The notes beneath the pieces are model-generated. The model saw only the letters and a list, made by a program, of their open reading frames with translations. It was not told the DNA's origin and did no database searches. Both the position numbers and the translations under genes were made by a program. A stretch of 64,000 bases of DNA from Microbacterium sp. K24 (GTDB lineage Bacteria; Actinomycetota; Actinomycetes; Actinomycetales; Microbacteriaceae), in NCBI RefSeq assembly GCF_004794465.1, contig NZ_SSDJ01000141.1, positions 1-64,000 of the forward strand. Direction: 5' to 3'. Below, piece after piece: positions 21,123 to 29,546 of the stretch (position 1 is the first letter of the stretch; every line of letters begins with the position of its first letter).

Positions 21123-22619
21123 TCAGCAGCCGCCCTCGGGATTCGCACGGCACCACTCACGCCATTTCTCGATGCCCTGCTCGTGCTCGGCGAGGGTCTC
21201 GGAGAACTGCGTCTCCCCCGTGGAGAGGTTGATCGTCACGAAGTACAGCCACGGACCGTCGACCGGGTGCATGGCCGCGTCGATGGCCGCGTCGCTCGGG
21301 CTCGCGATCGGCGTGATCGGCAGACCGGTGTGCTTGTAGGTGTTCCACGCGTTGTCGTCTTCGAGCGCCTCGGCAGAGCTCGACACGACGCCTTCGTGCA
21401 GTGAGCCGTAGCCGTACTGCGCCGTCGAATCCATCTGCAGGAGCATGTCGATGTCGAGGCGGTTCTGGATCACCCGCGAGACCTTCGCGAAGTCGTCCAG
21501 GCGTCCCTCGCGCTGGATGATCGATGCGATGGTCAGCACGCGCTGCGCATCGGCGTCGGGCACCCCGTGGGCGGTGAGGGACTCTCTCGTGCGGTCGACC
21601 ATCTTCTGGATGACCTGCGTCGCCGTGACCTCGGGGTCGAACGTGTAGACGGCGGGGAACAGCCAGCCCTCGAGGCTCTGCGCGGCGACGCCGTAGACCG
21701 AGGGATCGGCCACCGCGGCCTGGAAGTCCTCGATCGGGATGCCGAGGGTCTCCGCGATGCCGGGCAGCGAGGAGGTGATCGTGCCGCCCTCGGCGACGGA
21801 CACCGTGTTCTCGAGCTTGTTCGCGTCGTCCTTGAGCGCTGCCAGAGCGGCTTCGGCCGTCATCTTCTCCTGCAGCCGGTACACCCCGGGATAGAAGGTC
21901 ACGGCCAGGTTCTCGTTGATGAGGTAGTCGTAGAAGACGTCTTCGGTCCTCGTGACGCCGGCCTCGAACAGGGCGGTCGACACCGGTCCGCCGGTGTCGC
22001 CCTCCTTGATGGTCACGAGCACCTCGCCGGTGGCGATGCCCTCTTCCCAGTCCGCCGGCTCGCCCCAGCCCATGGCGTCGCTGATCTTGTCGCCGTAGGT
22101 GTTCCAGGCCCAGACACCACCCGCGGCCAGGCCGCCGACGATCACGAGCACGATGATCAGCGCCACCAGACAGCCGGTCCGGCGCTTCTTCTTCGGCCGG
22201 TCGGCGCCCGCGCGCTCATCGTGCGTCACGAACAGGTCATCCAAGCCTCCGCCCAGCGGCGGTGCGGGATCGGATGCCGCCGCGCTCGGGGCGGATGCGG
22301 TCGACGGGACACCGTCACCCGTGGTCGCGAGGACGGGCTCCTCGGCCGCGGCGGCGCCGAAAAAGGCATCGACGTCTGCCGCTGCACGCCGCGGAGACTC
22401 GGCGTTCTCGGAAACCGGACTCGTCGCTGCCGCGTCCTGAGGATCCTGTGCCCCGGGGGTGCGGCCGGCCGCCTCTCGCGCCGCCCGGCGCGACCCCGGC
22501 GTCGGAGCGCTGTTGTCGACGGTCGGGATCTGACGCGTGGGGGCGGGAAGGTTCTCGAACAGGTCGCCCAGACGGGCGTCCGGATCGTGCTGGGGGGAAG
22601 CACTCTCACGTTCGGACAT
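21123..22619 (-). CDS. mltG: Endolytic peptidoglycan transglycosylase MltG
   Basis: Cuts nascent glycan strands and is thought to set strand length. The 498-residue protein has a disordered cytoplasmic N-terminus (~165 residues, Ala/Pro/Ser/Asp-rich), one membrane helix (GCLVALIIVLVIVGGLAAGG), a LysM-like region, and a YceG domain with the catalytic Glu in IASIIQREGRLDD and LLQMDSTAQYGYG. The long cytoplasmic tail is typical of actinobacterial MltG and may bind division or elongation partners. The start is 2 bases after the ruvX stop. Confidence 0.96.
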   Translation of the reverse strand: MSERESASPQHDPDARLGDLFENLPAPTRQIPTVDNSAPTPGSRRAAREAAGRTPGAQDPQDAAATSPVSENAESPRRAAADVDAFFGAAAAEEPVLATTGDGVPSTASAPSAAASDPAPPLGGGLDDLFVTHDERAGADRPKKKRRTGCLVALIIVLVIVGGLAAGGVWAWNTYGDKISDAMGWGEPADWEEGIATGEVLVTIKEGDTGGPVSTALFEAGVTRTEDVFYDYLINENLAVTFYPGVYRLQEKMTAEAALAALKDDANKLENTVSVAEGGTITSSLPGIAETLGIPIEDFQAAVADPSVYGVAAQSLEGWLFPAVYTFDPEVTATQVIQKMVDRTRESLTAHGVPDADAQRVLTIASIIQREGRLDDFAKVSRVIQNRLDIDMLLQMDSTAQYGYGSLHEGVVSSSAEALEDDNAWNTYKHTGLPITPIASPSDAAIDAAMHPVDGPWLYFVTINLSTGETQFSETLAEHEQGIEKWREWCRANPEGGC

Positions 22620-22621
22620 GT

Positions 22622-23095
22622 TCAGGCGGGCTCCTCGTCAACCGGGATCGTGGCACCGGCCGGGTTTCCGGTGCTCTTCTCCGTGTCGATCGCCTGCTGC
22701 AGAAGCACCACGGCGGCGACCTGATCCACAATGCTACGAGACTTCTTCTGTGATCGCCCAGAGGAACGCAGGGCTGCGTGGGCGGTGACCGTGCTCAGGC
22801 GCTCGTCGACGAGGCGCACCGGTGCGCCGCTGCGGTGCTGCAGAGCCGCCGCGAACTCGCGGGCGTCGGTGGTGGACGCCGTGTCCGCTCCCTGCATGTT
22901 CACCGGGAGTCCGACGACGAACTCGAGGAGGTCGTACTCCCCCGCGATCGCGAGGATGCGGTCGATCGACCGGTCGTCGCGCGGCACGGTCTCGACGGGA
23001 ACGGCGAGCATCCCATCGGGGTCGCACCGCGCGACACCCACCCGGGCGCGACCGACATCGATGCCGAGGCGCACCCCGCGACGGAACCCGCTCAC
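22622..23095 (-). CDS. ruvX: RuvX/YqgF-family putative Holliday junction resolvase
   Basis: RNase H-fold nuclease linked to pre-16S rRNA processing and recombination. The 157 residues include RLGIDVGRARVGVARCDPDG with the first catalytic Asp, FVVGLPVNMQG, and LVDERLSTVTAHAALR with the Glu, then VDQVAAVVLLQQAID with the C-terminal Asp. GTG start overlapping the alaS stop (GTGA). The alaS-ruvX-mltG-aroE order is conserved in actinobacteria. Confidence 0.95.
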   Translation of the reverse strand: MSGFRRGVRLGIDVGRARVGVARCDPDGMLAVPVETVPRDDRSIDRILAIAGEYDLLEFVVGLPVNMQGADTASTTDAREFAAALQHRSGAPVRLVDERLSTVTAHAALRSSGRSQKKSRSIVDQVAAVVLLQQAIDTEKSTGNPAGATIPVDEEPA

Positions 23096-25752
23096 GCGGC
23101 GTGCAGCTCCTGAGAGATGGACTCGAGCGCCGCGGGCAGCGCTGAGGAGTCCGTGCCGCCGCCCTGGGCGACGTCGTCGCGCCCGCCGCCGCCTCCGCCG
23201 AGCACACCGGCCGCGCGCTTCGCCAGCGCTCCGGCCTTGGCGCCGGCCGTGCGTGCGGCGTCGTTCGTGGCGACGACCACGACAGGACGCCCGTTGACGA
23301 CAGCACCGAGGGCGACCACGGCGGCGTCGGATCCGAGACGATCGCGCACGCCGATCACGAGCTCGCGCACGTCATCGGCCGAGGCGACATCGCCGAGCGA
23401 CTGCGCTGCGACGAGGAAGGCTCCGACACGCTGAGCGCCATCCGCGATCGCGGGCACCTGTCCGGCGCGCTCCTTGGCCTCGAACTGCGCGATGCGCTTC
23501 TCCGCCGCCTTGAGGCTCGCGGCGAGGTCGGCGATGCGCTCGGGCAGCTGCTCGCGCGGCGTCTTGAGCGAGGCGGTGAGCTGCGACACGAGGGCACGCT
23601 CTGCCGCCAGTTCGCGGAACGCGTCCGCACCGACGAGTGCTTCGATGCGGCGGTTGGATGCGCCGACCGACGATTCGCCGACGACGCTGACCAGGCCGAT
23701 CTCGGCGCTCGTGGTGACGTGGGTTCCGGCGCACAGCTCACGGGACCAGGGTCCGCCGATGTCGACCATGCGGACGACATCGCCGTACTTCTCGCCGAAG
23801 AGAGCCATGGCACCGGCCTCCTTCGCCTCGTCGAGCGAGACGATGCGCGTAGTCACCTCGAGGGCGTCCTGCACGGCGCGGTTGGTGATCTCCTCGATCT
23901 CGGAGCGCGTCTCGCCCGAGAGCGCCTGCGACCACGAGAAGTCGAACCGCATGTAGCCGGCGCGGTTCAGCGACCCCGCCTGCGTGGCCGTCGGGCCGAG
24001 GGTGTCGCGGAGCGCGGCGTGCACGAGGTGCGTCGCCGAGTGCGCCTGCCGTGCGGCGCGGCGGTTGGCGGCGTCCACGACGGTCGTCGCGGCGTCGTCG
24101 ACGGCCACCGTGCCGCGCGTGACCTCGACGGTGTGGCTGATCAGCCCGGGAACCGGACGCTGCACGTCGAGCACCTCGAGCTCGAATCCGGGACCGACGA
24201 TCGTGCCCTTGTCGGCGACCTGACCGCCGGACTCGGCGTACAGCGTGGTCTCGGCGAGGACGACCTCGGCGATCTGTCCCTCGGACGCGCTGCGCACGAC
24301 CGCGCCGTCGACGAGGATACCGAGGATGCGGGACTCGACCTCGAGGGCCGTGTAGCCGTCGAAGCCGGTCTCGCCGAGCGAGCGCAGGTCGCGGTACACG
24401 GAGACGTCGGCGAGCTGACGCTTGCGGTTGCGGGCGTCGGCCTTGGCGCGCTGACGCTGCTCCTGCATGAGCGAGTCGAAGGCGGCACGGTCGACGTCGA
24501 GCCCTGCCTCCTCGGCGACCTCGAGCGTGAGGTCGATCGGGAACCCGTAGGTGTCGTGCAGCAGGAAGGCCTCGGGCCCGCTGAGGGTCTTCCCGCCGCT
24601 CTGCTTCGTCTGATCGAGCGCGAGGTCGAGGATCGTCGATCCGGAGGCGAGCGTGCGACGGAAGGTCTCCTCCTCTGCGAAGGCAGAGGCCGAGAGCGTC
24701 GACCAGTCGTTCTCCAGGACCGGATAGACCGCCTTCATCGCATCGCGCGAAGCGGCGAAGAGCTCGGGAAAGACCGGCTCGTCCACGCCGAGCAGGCGCA
24801 TGGCCCGCACCGTGCGGCGCATGAGGCGGCGGAGGATGTACCCGCGCCCCTCGTTCGACGGCCGCACGCCGTCGGACAGCAGCATCAGCGAGGAGCGCAC
24901 GTGATCGGCGATCACGCGGAAGCGGACGTCGTCCTCGTGCACGGCACCGTAGCGGCGGCCGGTGAGCTCGACCGCGCGATCGAGCACCGGACGGACCTGG
25001 TCGGTCTCGTACATGTTCTCGACGCCCTGCTTGAGGAACGCGACGCGCTCGAGACCCATTCCGGTGTCGATGTTCTTCATCGGCAGTTCGCCGACGATGT
25101 CGAACTCGGTCTTGCCGCGGATGTTCTCGATGAAGTCCTGCATGAACACGAGGTTCCAGATCTCCAGGAAGCGCGAGTCATCGACGGCTGGACCGCCGTC
25201 TTTGCCGTAGGACGGACCGCGGTCGAAGAAGATCTCGGAATCCGGACCACCCGGACCGGGCTGGCCGGTGTTCCAGTAGTTGTCGGCGCGGCCAAGGCGC
25301 TGGATGCGCTCCGGCTTCAGGCCGATGATGTCGCGCCAGATGGCCTCAGCCTCGTCGTCGGTCTCGTAGACGGTGACCCAGAGGTCCTTCTCGTCGAACG
25401 CGAATCCGCCGTCGGCCTCGGAGCTGGTGAGCAGCTCCCAGGCGTAGCGGATGGCGCCCTCCTTGAAGTAGTCGCCGAACGACCAGTTGCCCAGCATCTG
25501 GAAGAACGTGCCGTGACGCGCCGTCCGGCCCACTTCCTCGATGTCGTTCGTGCGGATGCACTTCTGCAGGTCCGCGATGCGCGGATGCGGAGCAGGGACC
25601 ACGCCCGTGAGATACGGGATCATCGGCACCATGCCGGCGACCGTGAACAGCAGGGAGGGATCGTCGCTGACCAGAGAGGCCGACGGGACGATGACATGGT
25701 CGTTCTTCTCGAAGAAGTCGAGGTAACGCTGCGCGATCTCCGCAGTTTTCAT
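23092..25752 (-). CDS. alaS: Alanyl-tRNA synthetase
   Basis: Class II synthetase charging tRNA-Ala. The 886-residue protein starts MKTAEIAQRYLDFFEKNDH, has the class II catalytic core with LFTVAGMVPMIPYL, an editing domain with HSATHLVHAAL and CAGTHVTT, and a C-terminal DHHA1-like region (GGGGGRDDVAQGGG). The ATG at 25752 is right by homology; an open frame continues upstream without resembling alaS. The nearest purine-rich stretch (AAGGA) is ~15 bases upstream, so the ribosome-binding site is weak. Confidence 0.98.
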   Translation of the reverse strand: MKTAEIAQRYLDFFEKNDHVIVPSASLVSDDPSLLFTVAGMVPMIPYLTGVVPAPHPRIADLQKCIRTNDIEEVGRTARHGTFFQMLGNWSFGDYFKEGAIRYAWELLTSSEADGGFAFDEKDLWVTVYETDDEAEAIWRDIIGLKPERIQRLGRADNYWNTGQPGPGGPDSEIFFDRGPSYGKDGGPAVDDSRFLEIWNLVFMQDFIENIRGKTEFDIVGELPMKNIDTGMGLERVAFLKQGVENMYETDQVRPVLDRAVELTGRRYGAVHEDDVRFRVIADHVRSSLMLLSDGVRPSNEGRGYILRRLMRRTVRAMRLLGVDEPVFPELFAASRDAMKAVYPVLENDWSTLSASAFAEEETFRRTLASGSTILDLALDQTKQSGGKTLSGPEAFLLHDTYGFPIDLTLEVAEEAGLDVDRAAFDSLMQEQRQRAKADARNRKRQLADVSVYRDLRSLGETGFDGYTALEVESRILGILVDGAVVRSASEGQIAEVVLAETTLYAESGGQVADKGTIVGPGFELEVLDVQRPVPGLISHTVEVTRGTVAVDDAATTVVDAANRRAARQAHSATHLVHAALRDTLGPTATQAGSLNRAGYMRFDFSWSQALSGETRSEIEEITNRAVQDALEVTTRIVSLDEAKEAGAMALFGEKYGDVVRMVDIGGPWSRELCAGTHVTTSAEIGLVSVVGESSVGASNRRIEALVGADAFRELAAERALVSQLTASLKTPREQLPERIADLAASLKAAEKRIAQFEAKERAGQVPAIADGAQRVGAFLVAAQSLGDVASADDVRELVIGVRDRLGSDAAVVALGAVVNGRPVVVVATNDAARTAGAKAGALAKRAAGVLGGGGGGRDDVAQGGGTDSSALPAALESISQELHAA

Positions 25753-25804
25753 AGAGTGCCGGATGTCCTTGCGTGAGGATGCCGCACCGAGGCGCGGCGA
25801 GGGT

Positions 25805-25993
25805 TCAGTTCTTGCCCGGCTCCGTGAGCCGTGCCTCCTGCTCGCGGTAGGCGTCGCCGAGGGCTGCCGTGAATCCGTTGATCCGGGCGTCGACCTCGGC
25901 GAGGATGTCGTGACCACGCGGGTCCTTGTTCATGAAGTGAGCGACGACGAATCCGCCGACCAGACCGACCAGGAACCAACGCACGTTCTTCAT
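25805..25993 (-). CDS. Small membrane protein between rpsD and alaS
   Basis: A 62-residue protein with one N-terminal helix (NVRWFLVGLVGGFVVAHFM) followed by a charged tail (GHDILAEVDARINGFTAAL). AAGGA lies about 8 bases before the ATG and the stop is 52 bases before alaS, so it is probably real and may share the alaS transcript. Short proteins of this kind commonly precede alaS in actinobacteria. Function unknown. Confidence 0.75.
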   Translation of the reverse strand: MKNVRWFLVGLVGGFVVAHFMNKDPRGHDILAEVDARINGFTAALGDAYREQEARLTEPGKN

Positions 25994-26053
25994 GTCACCA
26001 TCCTTGCCCCTTGATCCGCGAAGGCGCGGTTTCTCCATCGTAGGCGGAAACGA

Positions 26054-26085
26054 CAGAAGGCGTCGGGTCACCCCGACGCCTTCTG
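26054..26085 (-). terminator. Intrinsic terminator after rpsD
   Basis: A perfect 14-base stem (CAGAAGGCGTCGGG with its complement) around a 4-base loop, 20 bases past the rpsD stop, followed on the minus strand by TCGTTTCC. The stem is very stable; the T-tract is short. Confidence 0.8.
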
Positions 26086-26105
26086 CGAATCGCTCTCTCG
26101 CTGGA

Positions 26106-26735
26106 TCAGCGAGCTGCGTAGTACTCGACGACGAGCTGCACTTCACAGGTCACGGGGACCTCGGCGCGCTTCGGACGACGGACCAGGCGGGCCTGGAGCT
26201 TGTCGAGCTCGACCTCGAGGTAGCCGGGAACGGGAGGCAGGACCTCGGCGTGACCGCCGGCCGCTGCGACCTGGAAGGGCTCGGTGCCCTCGCTCTTGGC
26301 CTTGACGTGGATGAGCTGACCCGGCTTCACGCGGAACGACGGGCGGTCGACGAGCTGGCCGTCGACGAGGATGTGACGGTGCACGACGAGCTGGCGAGCC
26401 TGAGCCGTGGTGCGGGCGAAGCCCGAACGCACGACGAGAGCGTCGAGACGCATCTCGAGGAGCTCGACCAGGTTCTCACCGGTCAGGCCGTCGTGACGAC
26501 GCGCCTCGTTGAAGGTGTTGCGCATCTGCTTTTCGCGGATGCCGTACTGCTCGCGGAGACGCTGCTTCTCACGCAGACGGACGGCGTAGTCGCTGTCTGC
26601 CTTGCGCTTCGTGCGGCCGTGCTCACCCGGAGCGTAGGGACGCTTCTCGAGGTAGCGGGCGGCCTTCGGGGTGAGCGGGATGCCGAGGGCACGGCTGAGC
26701 CGGACCTTGCGGCGGTCCTGGGACTTCGTGGTCAC
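26106..26735 (-). CDS. rpsD: 30S ribosomal protein S4
   Basis: Primary 16S rRNA-binding protein that nucleates 30S assembly. The 209-residue chain has KSQDRRKVRLSRALGIPLTPKA at the N-terminus (zinc-free form), the S4 RNA-binding module RLDALVVRSGFARTTAQARQ with HRHILVDGQLVDRPSFRV, and a normal C-terminus. GTG start with GGAAGGA 9 bases upstream. It has its own promoter and terminator and stands apart from the alpha operon, as usual in actinobacteria. Confidence 0.98.
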   Translation of the reverse strand: MTTKSQDRRKVRLSRALGIPLTPKAARYLEKRPYAPGEHGRTKRKADSDYAVRLREKQRLREQYGIREKQMRNTFNEARRHDGLTGENLVELLEMRLDALVVRSGFARTTAQARQLVVHRHILVDGQLVDRPSFRVKPGQLIHVKAKSEGTEPFQVAAAGGHAEVLPPVPGYLEVELDKLQARLVRRPKRAEVPVTCEVQLVVEYYAAR

Positions 26736-26879
26736 GAAGCTGTCCTTCCGATGACGTGGTCGCGTCTTTCACGACTCACGGACGTATCGTCCGCGTTCTG
26801 CCTTGGAGCGCACGCCGGGGCGCCAGCAAGGTGTGGTGTGAACGAGGAGATGCCCGAAAACTCGGTTTCGAGCCGGTCA

Positions 26880-26906
26880 AGTCTAACAGATCGCCCGTCG
26901 CGTCAA
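26880..26906 (-). promoter_or_regulatory. rpsD promoter
   Basis: On the minus strand TTGACG (26906-26901) and TAGACT (26885-26880) stand 15 bases apart, slightly short but both good hexamers. The -35 overlaps the rarA stop codon. The leader would be about 140 bases and includes a GGACG/CGTCC hairpin near the ribosome-binding site, so autoregulation by S4 is possible but unproven. Confidence 0.65.
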
Positions 26907-28273
26907 CGATCGCCCAGAATGCGGCGGATCCGCTCGAGGCGCGCAGCCACATCGCGCTCGGCTCCGAGAGGCTTCGGCTGGTAGTAGTGCCTGCCGTCGA
27001 GCTCGTCGGGGAGGTACTGCTGCGGCACGATGCCGTACTCGCTGTCGTGCGAGTACACGTAGCCCTTGCCGTGCCCCAGGCGCTTCGCCCCCGGGTAGTG
27101 CGCGTCGCGCAGGTGCACCGGCACGCGGCCGAAGCCGCCCTTGCGGATGTCGGCGATCGCCGCGTCGATGCCGACGTACGCGGCGTTGGACTTCGCCGTC
27201 GTCGCGAGGTACACCGTCGCCTCGGCCAGGGGGATCCGTCCTTCCGGCATTCCGATGAAGGCGACGGCGTCGGCTGCCGCGACCGCGATGACGAGTCCCT
27301 GAGGATCGGCGAGCCCGACATCCTCGGATGCCGAGATCACGAGCCGCCGGGCGATGAAGCGCGGGTCCTCCCCCGCCTCGATCATGCGGGCGAGGTAGTG
27401 CAGCGCGGCGTCGGGGTCGGACCCTCGGATCGACTTGATGAACGCGCTGATCACGTCGTAGTGCTCGTCACCCTGGCGGTCGTAGCGCAGCAGAGCCTTG
27501 TCGACCGCCTGCGAGACGTCGTCGGCGGACACCGAGGGCACGGAGCTCGAGTCGGAGCCCTTCTTCTTGCCCTTGGCGGTCTTCGCGTCCGAGGAGTGCG
27601 AGAGGGCGACGGCCGCGGCCGCTTCGAGACCGGTGAGGGCACGGCGCGCATCGCCGGAGGCGAGCCGGACGAGAGCCGAGCGCGCCTCATCGCTCAGCGC
27701 GACCGCGCCGTTGAGTCCGCGAGCATCGTCCACCGCACGATCGACGAGCAGCGCGATGTCGTCGTCGGTGAGCGGCTGGAGCGTGAGCAGGAGCGAACGC
27801 GACAGCAGCGGAGAGATCACCGAGAAGGACGGGTTCTCGGTCGTCGCCGCGATCAGGATCACCCACCCGTTCTCGACGCCGGGCAGCAGTGCATCCTGCT
27901 GCGCCTTCGTGAAGCGGTGGATCTCGTCGAGGAAGAGGATCGTGGTCTGGCCGTACAGGTCGCGCTGGGTGATCGCCTCCTGCATCACCTCGCGCACATC
28001 CTTCACGCCGGCGGTGACCGCCGAGAGTTCGACGAAGCGGCGCCCGGAGGAGCGGGCGATGGCCTGCGCGAGGGTCGTCTTGCCGGTGCCCGGCGGGCCC
28101 CAGAGGATGATCGAGACCGCCCCCGGTGACGTCGCCTCCGGGTCTGCCAGCGCGACGATCGGGGAACCTGCTCGCAGGAGGTGACGCTGCCCGGCGACCT
28201 CGGCGAGCGAGACCGGGCGCATGCGCACAGCGAGAGGCGTCTGCCCGGAGAGCAGCGCGGCAGGGGACGTCAT
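26903..28273 (-). CDS. rarA: Replication-associated recombination protein A (RarA/MgsA)
   Basis: Clamp-loader-like AAA+ ATPase acting at stalled replication forks. Of 456 residues, the Walker A GPPGTGKT is at 59-66, the Walker B is ILFLDEIHRFTKAQQD, and the C-terminal part has KSIRGSDPDAALHYLARM and LPDELDGRHYYQP, both typical of RarA. A Lys/Ser-rich insertion (TAKGKKKGSDSS) splits the lid region. ATG start with TAGCCT six bases upstream (leaderless layout) and GGAGGG directly before it. Confidence 0.96.
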   Translation of the reverse strand: MTSPAALLSGQTPLAVRMRPVSLAEVAGQRHLLRAGSPIVALADPEATSPGAVSIILWGPPGTGKTTLAQAIARSSGRRFVELSAVTAGVKDVREVMQEAITQRDLYGQTTILFLDEIHRFTKAQQDALLPGVENGWVILIAATTENPSFSVISPLLSRSLLLTLQPLTDDDIALLVDRAVDDARGLNGAVALSDEARSALVRLASGDARRALTGLEAAAAVALSHSSDAKTAKGKKKGSDSSSVPSVSADDVSQAVDKALLRYDRQGDEHYDVISAFIKSIRGSDPDAALHYLARMIEAGEDPRFIARRLVISASEDVGLADPQGLVIAVAAADAVAFIGMPEGRIPLAEATVYLATTAKSNAAYVGIDAAIADIRKGGFGRVPVHLRDAHYPGAKRLGHGKGYVYSHDSEYGIVPQQYLPDELDGRHYYQPKPLGAERDVAARLERIRRILGDR

Positions 28274-28279
28274 CCCTCC

Positions 28280-28285
28280 AGGCTA
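28280..28285 (-). promoter_or_regulatory. Candidate leaderless -10 for rarA
   Basis: TAGCCT on the minus strand, exactly six bases before the rarA ATG. GGAGGG fills the six bases, too close to serve as a normal ribosome-binding site. Confidence 0.5.
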
Positions 28286-28386
28286 CTGGCGGGTCACGAC
28301 ACCGGGGTGACGCCCGGCGCATGCCGCCGCCGACGGTAGGCTCTGAGGCGACGTCGCGCACAGACGCACGGATGGGAGATCGGGGC

Positions 28387-28689
28387 ATGGCCGCACGCGG
28401 TTCGAGGAGCACCAGGCAGGAACGCGCTCAGGCCGAGCGCCGCACCCGGTTGCACACCGCGCGCACGATCTGGCATGAGGGGCAGATCCGCCGTCGCAGA
28501 CGCGACAACGTCATCGCCGGAGTCGTCGGCGCCGTCATCGTGATCGCCGCCATCGGCAGTCAGGTCGTGCATGCCCAGGTGACCGCACCGGAGCCCACGC
28601 CGACGCCCACCGTCGAGCCCTCGATCTCGCCCTCCGAGGCGCCGTCAGAGACGCCGGTGCCGATCCCGTCGGACACCCCGGCGCAGTAG
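28387..28689 (+). CDS. Small Pro/Thr/Ser-tailed membrane protein
   Basis: A 100-residue protein of unknown function: a strongly basic cytoplasmic N-terminus (~45 residues, many Arg), one membrane helix (NVIAGVVGAVIVIAAIGSQV), and an outer tail rich in Pro, Thr, Ser and Glu (TPTPTVEPSISPSEAP). GGGAGA lies about 8 bases before the ATG at 28387; an ATG at 28372 would add five residues. It stands alone, divergent from rarA. The tail could be a glycosylated or wall-spanning linker; that is inference. Confidence 0.65.
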   Translation: MAARGSRSTRQERAQAERRTRLHTARTIWHEGQIRRRRRDNVIAGVVGAVIVIAAIGSQVVHAQVTAPEPTPTPTVEPSISPSEAPSETPVPIPSDTPAQ

Positions 28690-28730
28690 TCGGGCCACCG
28701 CCGCGCCGAAGGGCGGTCGACGCGGCGTCG

Positions 28731-29546
28731 TCACATCGCGCTCTCCGCGTACTGCGTCGAGGCCGGCAGCAGCAGCCCCGCGCGGGCGACGTCGCCGATC
28801 ACGATGACCGCCGGGTTCGTCACGTGCGCCGCGGCTGCCTCATCGAGCACCGCGCCGAGTGTGCTGCGCAGCGTGCGCTGGCGCGGAGTGTGCCCGTTCT
28901 CGACGATCGCGACCGGCCGGTCGTCCGGGATGCCGTGGCCCCGGGCCGCATCGACCAGACGCGGCAGAGCGGCGACTCCCATCAGCACGACGGTGGTGAC
29001 CGACGGGTCGGCGAGCGACGCGAGGGTGCTTCCGGTGAACGGGCCCTGACCGTTGACGACGTGCAGCGCCGATGCCACGCCGCGATGCGTCACGGGAATC
29101 CCCGCCGCCTGCGGCACCGAGATCGCGCTGGTCACACCGGGCGTCACCGAGACGGGGATGCCCGCCGCCTCGCAGGCGAACACCTCCTCTCCGCCGCGGC
29201 CGAGGAGGAACGGATCACCGCCCTTCAGACGGACGACGCGCATCCCGGCGCGCGCGTGGGCGACGAGCAGCGCGTTGATCTGCGCCTGCGGGATCGGATC
29301 GCGCCCCGGCCCCTTGCCCACGTCGATGATCAGCACGTCGGAGTCCAGACGCGTGCGCACCTCGTCCGCCGGTCCCAGTCGATCGGCGACGACGACATCC
29401 GCCTCGGCCAGCAGACGGTGCGCGCGCAGCGTCATCAGATCCGCCGGCCCCGGACCGCCCCCGACGACATCGACGCGCCCCACACGCGTCGGATTCGCTC
29501 TCCTGCGGGATCCGGTGGCCGCCCGGCGCCGGAACGAGAGCCTCAC
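28731..29546 (-). CDS. cobA: Uroporphyrinogen-III C-methyltransferase
   Basis: SAM-dependent double methylation of uroporphyrinogen III to precorrin-2, the branch toward siroheme and cobalamin. The 271 residues include the SAM site VDVVGGGPGPADLMTLRA, GKGPGRD, LKGGDPFLLGRGGEE and TPGVTSAISVPQAAGIPVTHRG. A basic N-terminal extension (~20 residues) precedes the domain. No CysG-type dehydrogenase/ferrochelatase part is fused. The GTG start overlaps the NirB-like stop by four bases, so the two are co-translated. Confidence 0.94.
   Translation of the reverse strand: MRLSFRRRAATGSRRRANPTRVGRVDVVGGGPGPADLMTLRAHRLLAEADVVVADRLGPADEVRTRLDSDVLIIDVGKGPGRDPIPQAQINALLVAHARAGMRVVRLKGGDPFLLGRGGEEVFACEAAGIPVSVTPGVTSAISVPQAAGIPVTHRGVASALHVVNGQGPFTGSTLASLADPSVTTVVLMGVAALPRLVDAARGHGIPDDRPVAIVENGHTPRQRTLRSTLGAVLDEAAAAHVTNPAVIVIGDVARAGLLLPASTQYAESAM

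Noticed and set aside
25753..25917. N-terminal extension of alaS
   Set aside because: The open frame continues upstream but AlaRS homology starts at MKTAEIAQRYLDFF (25752); the extension overlaps the real 62-aa gene.
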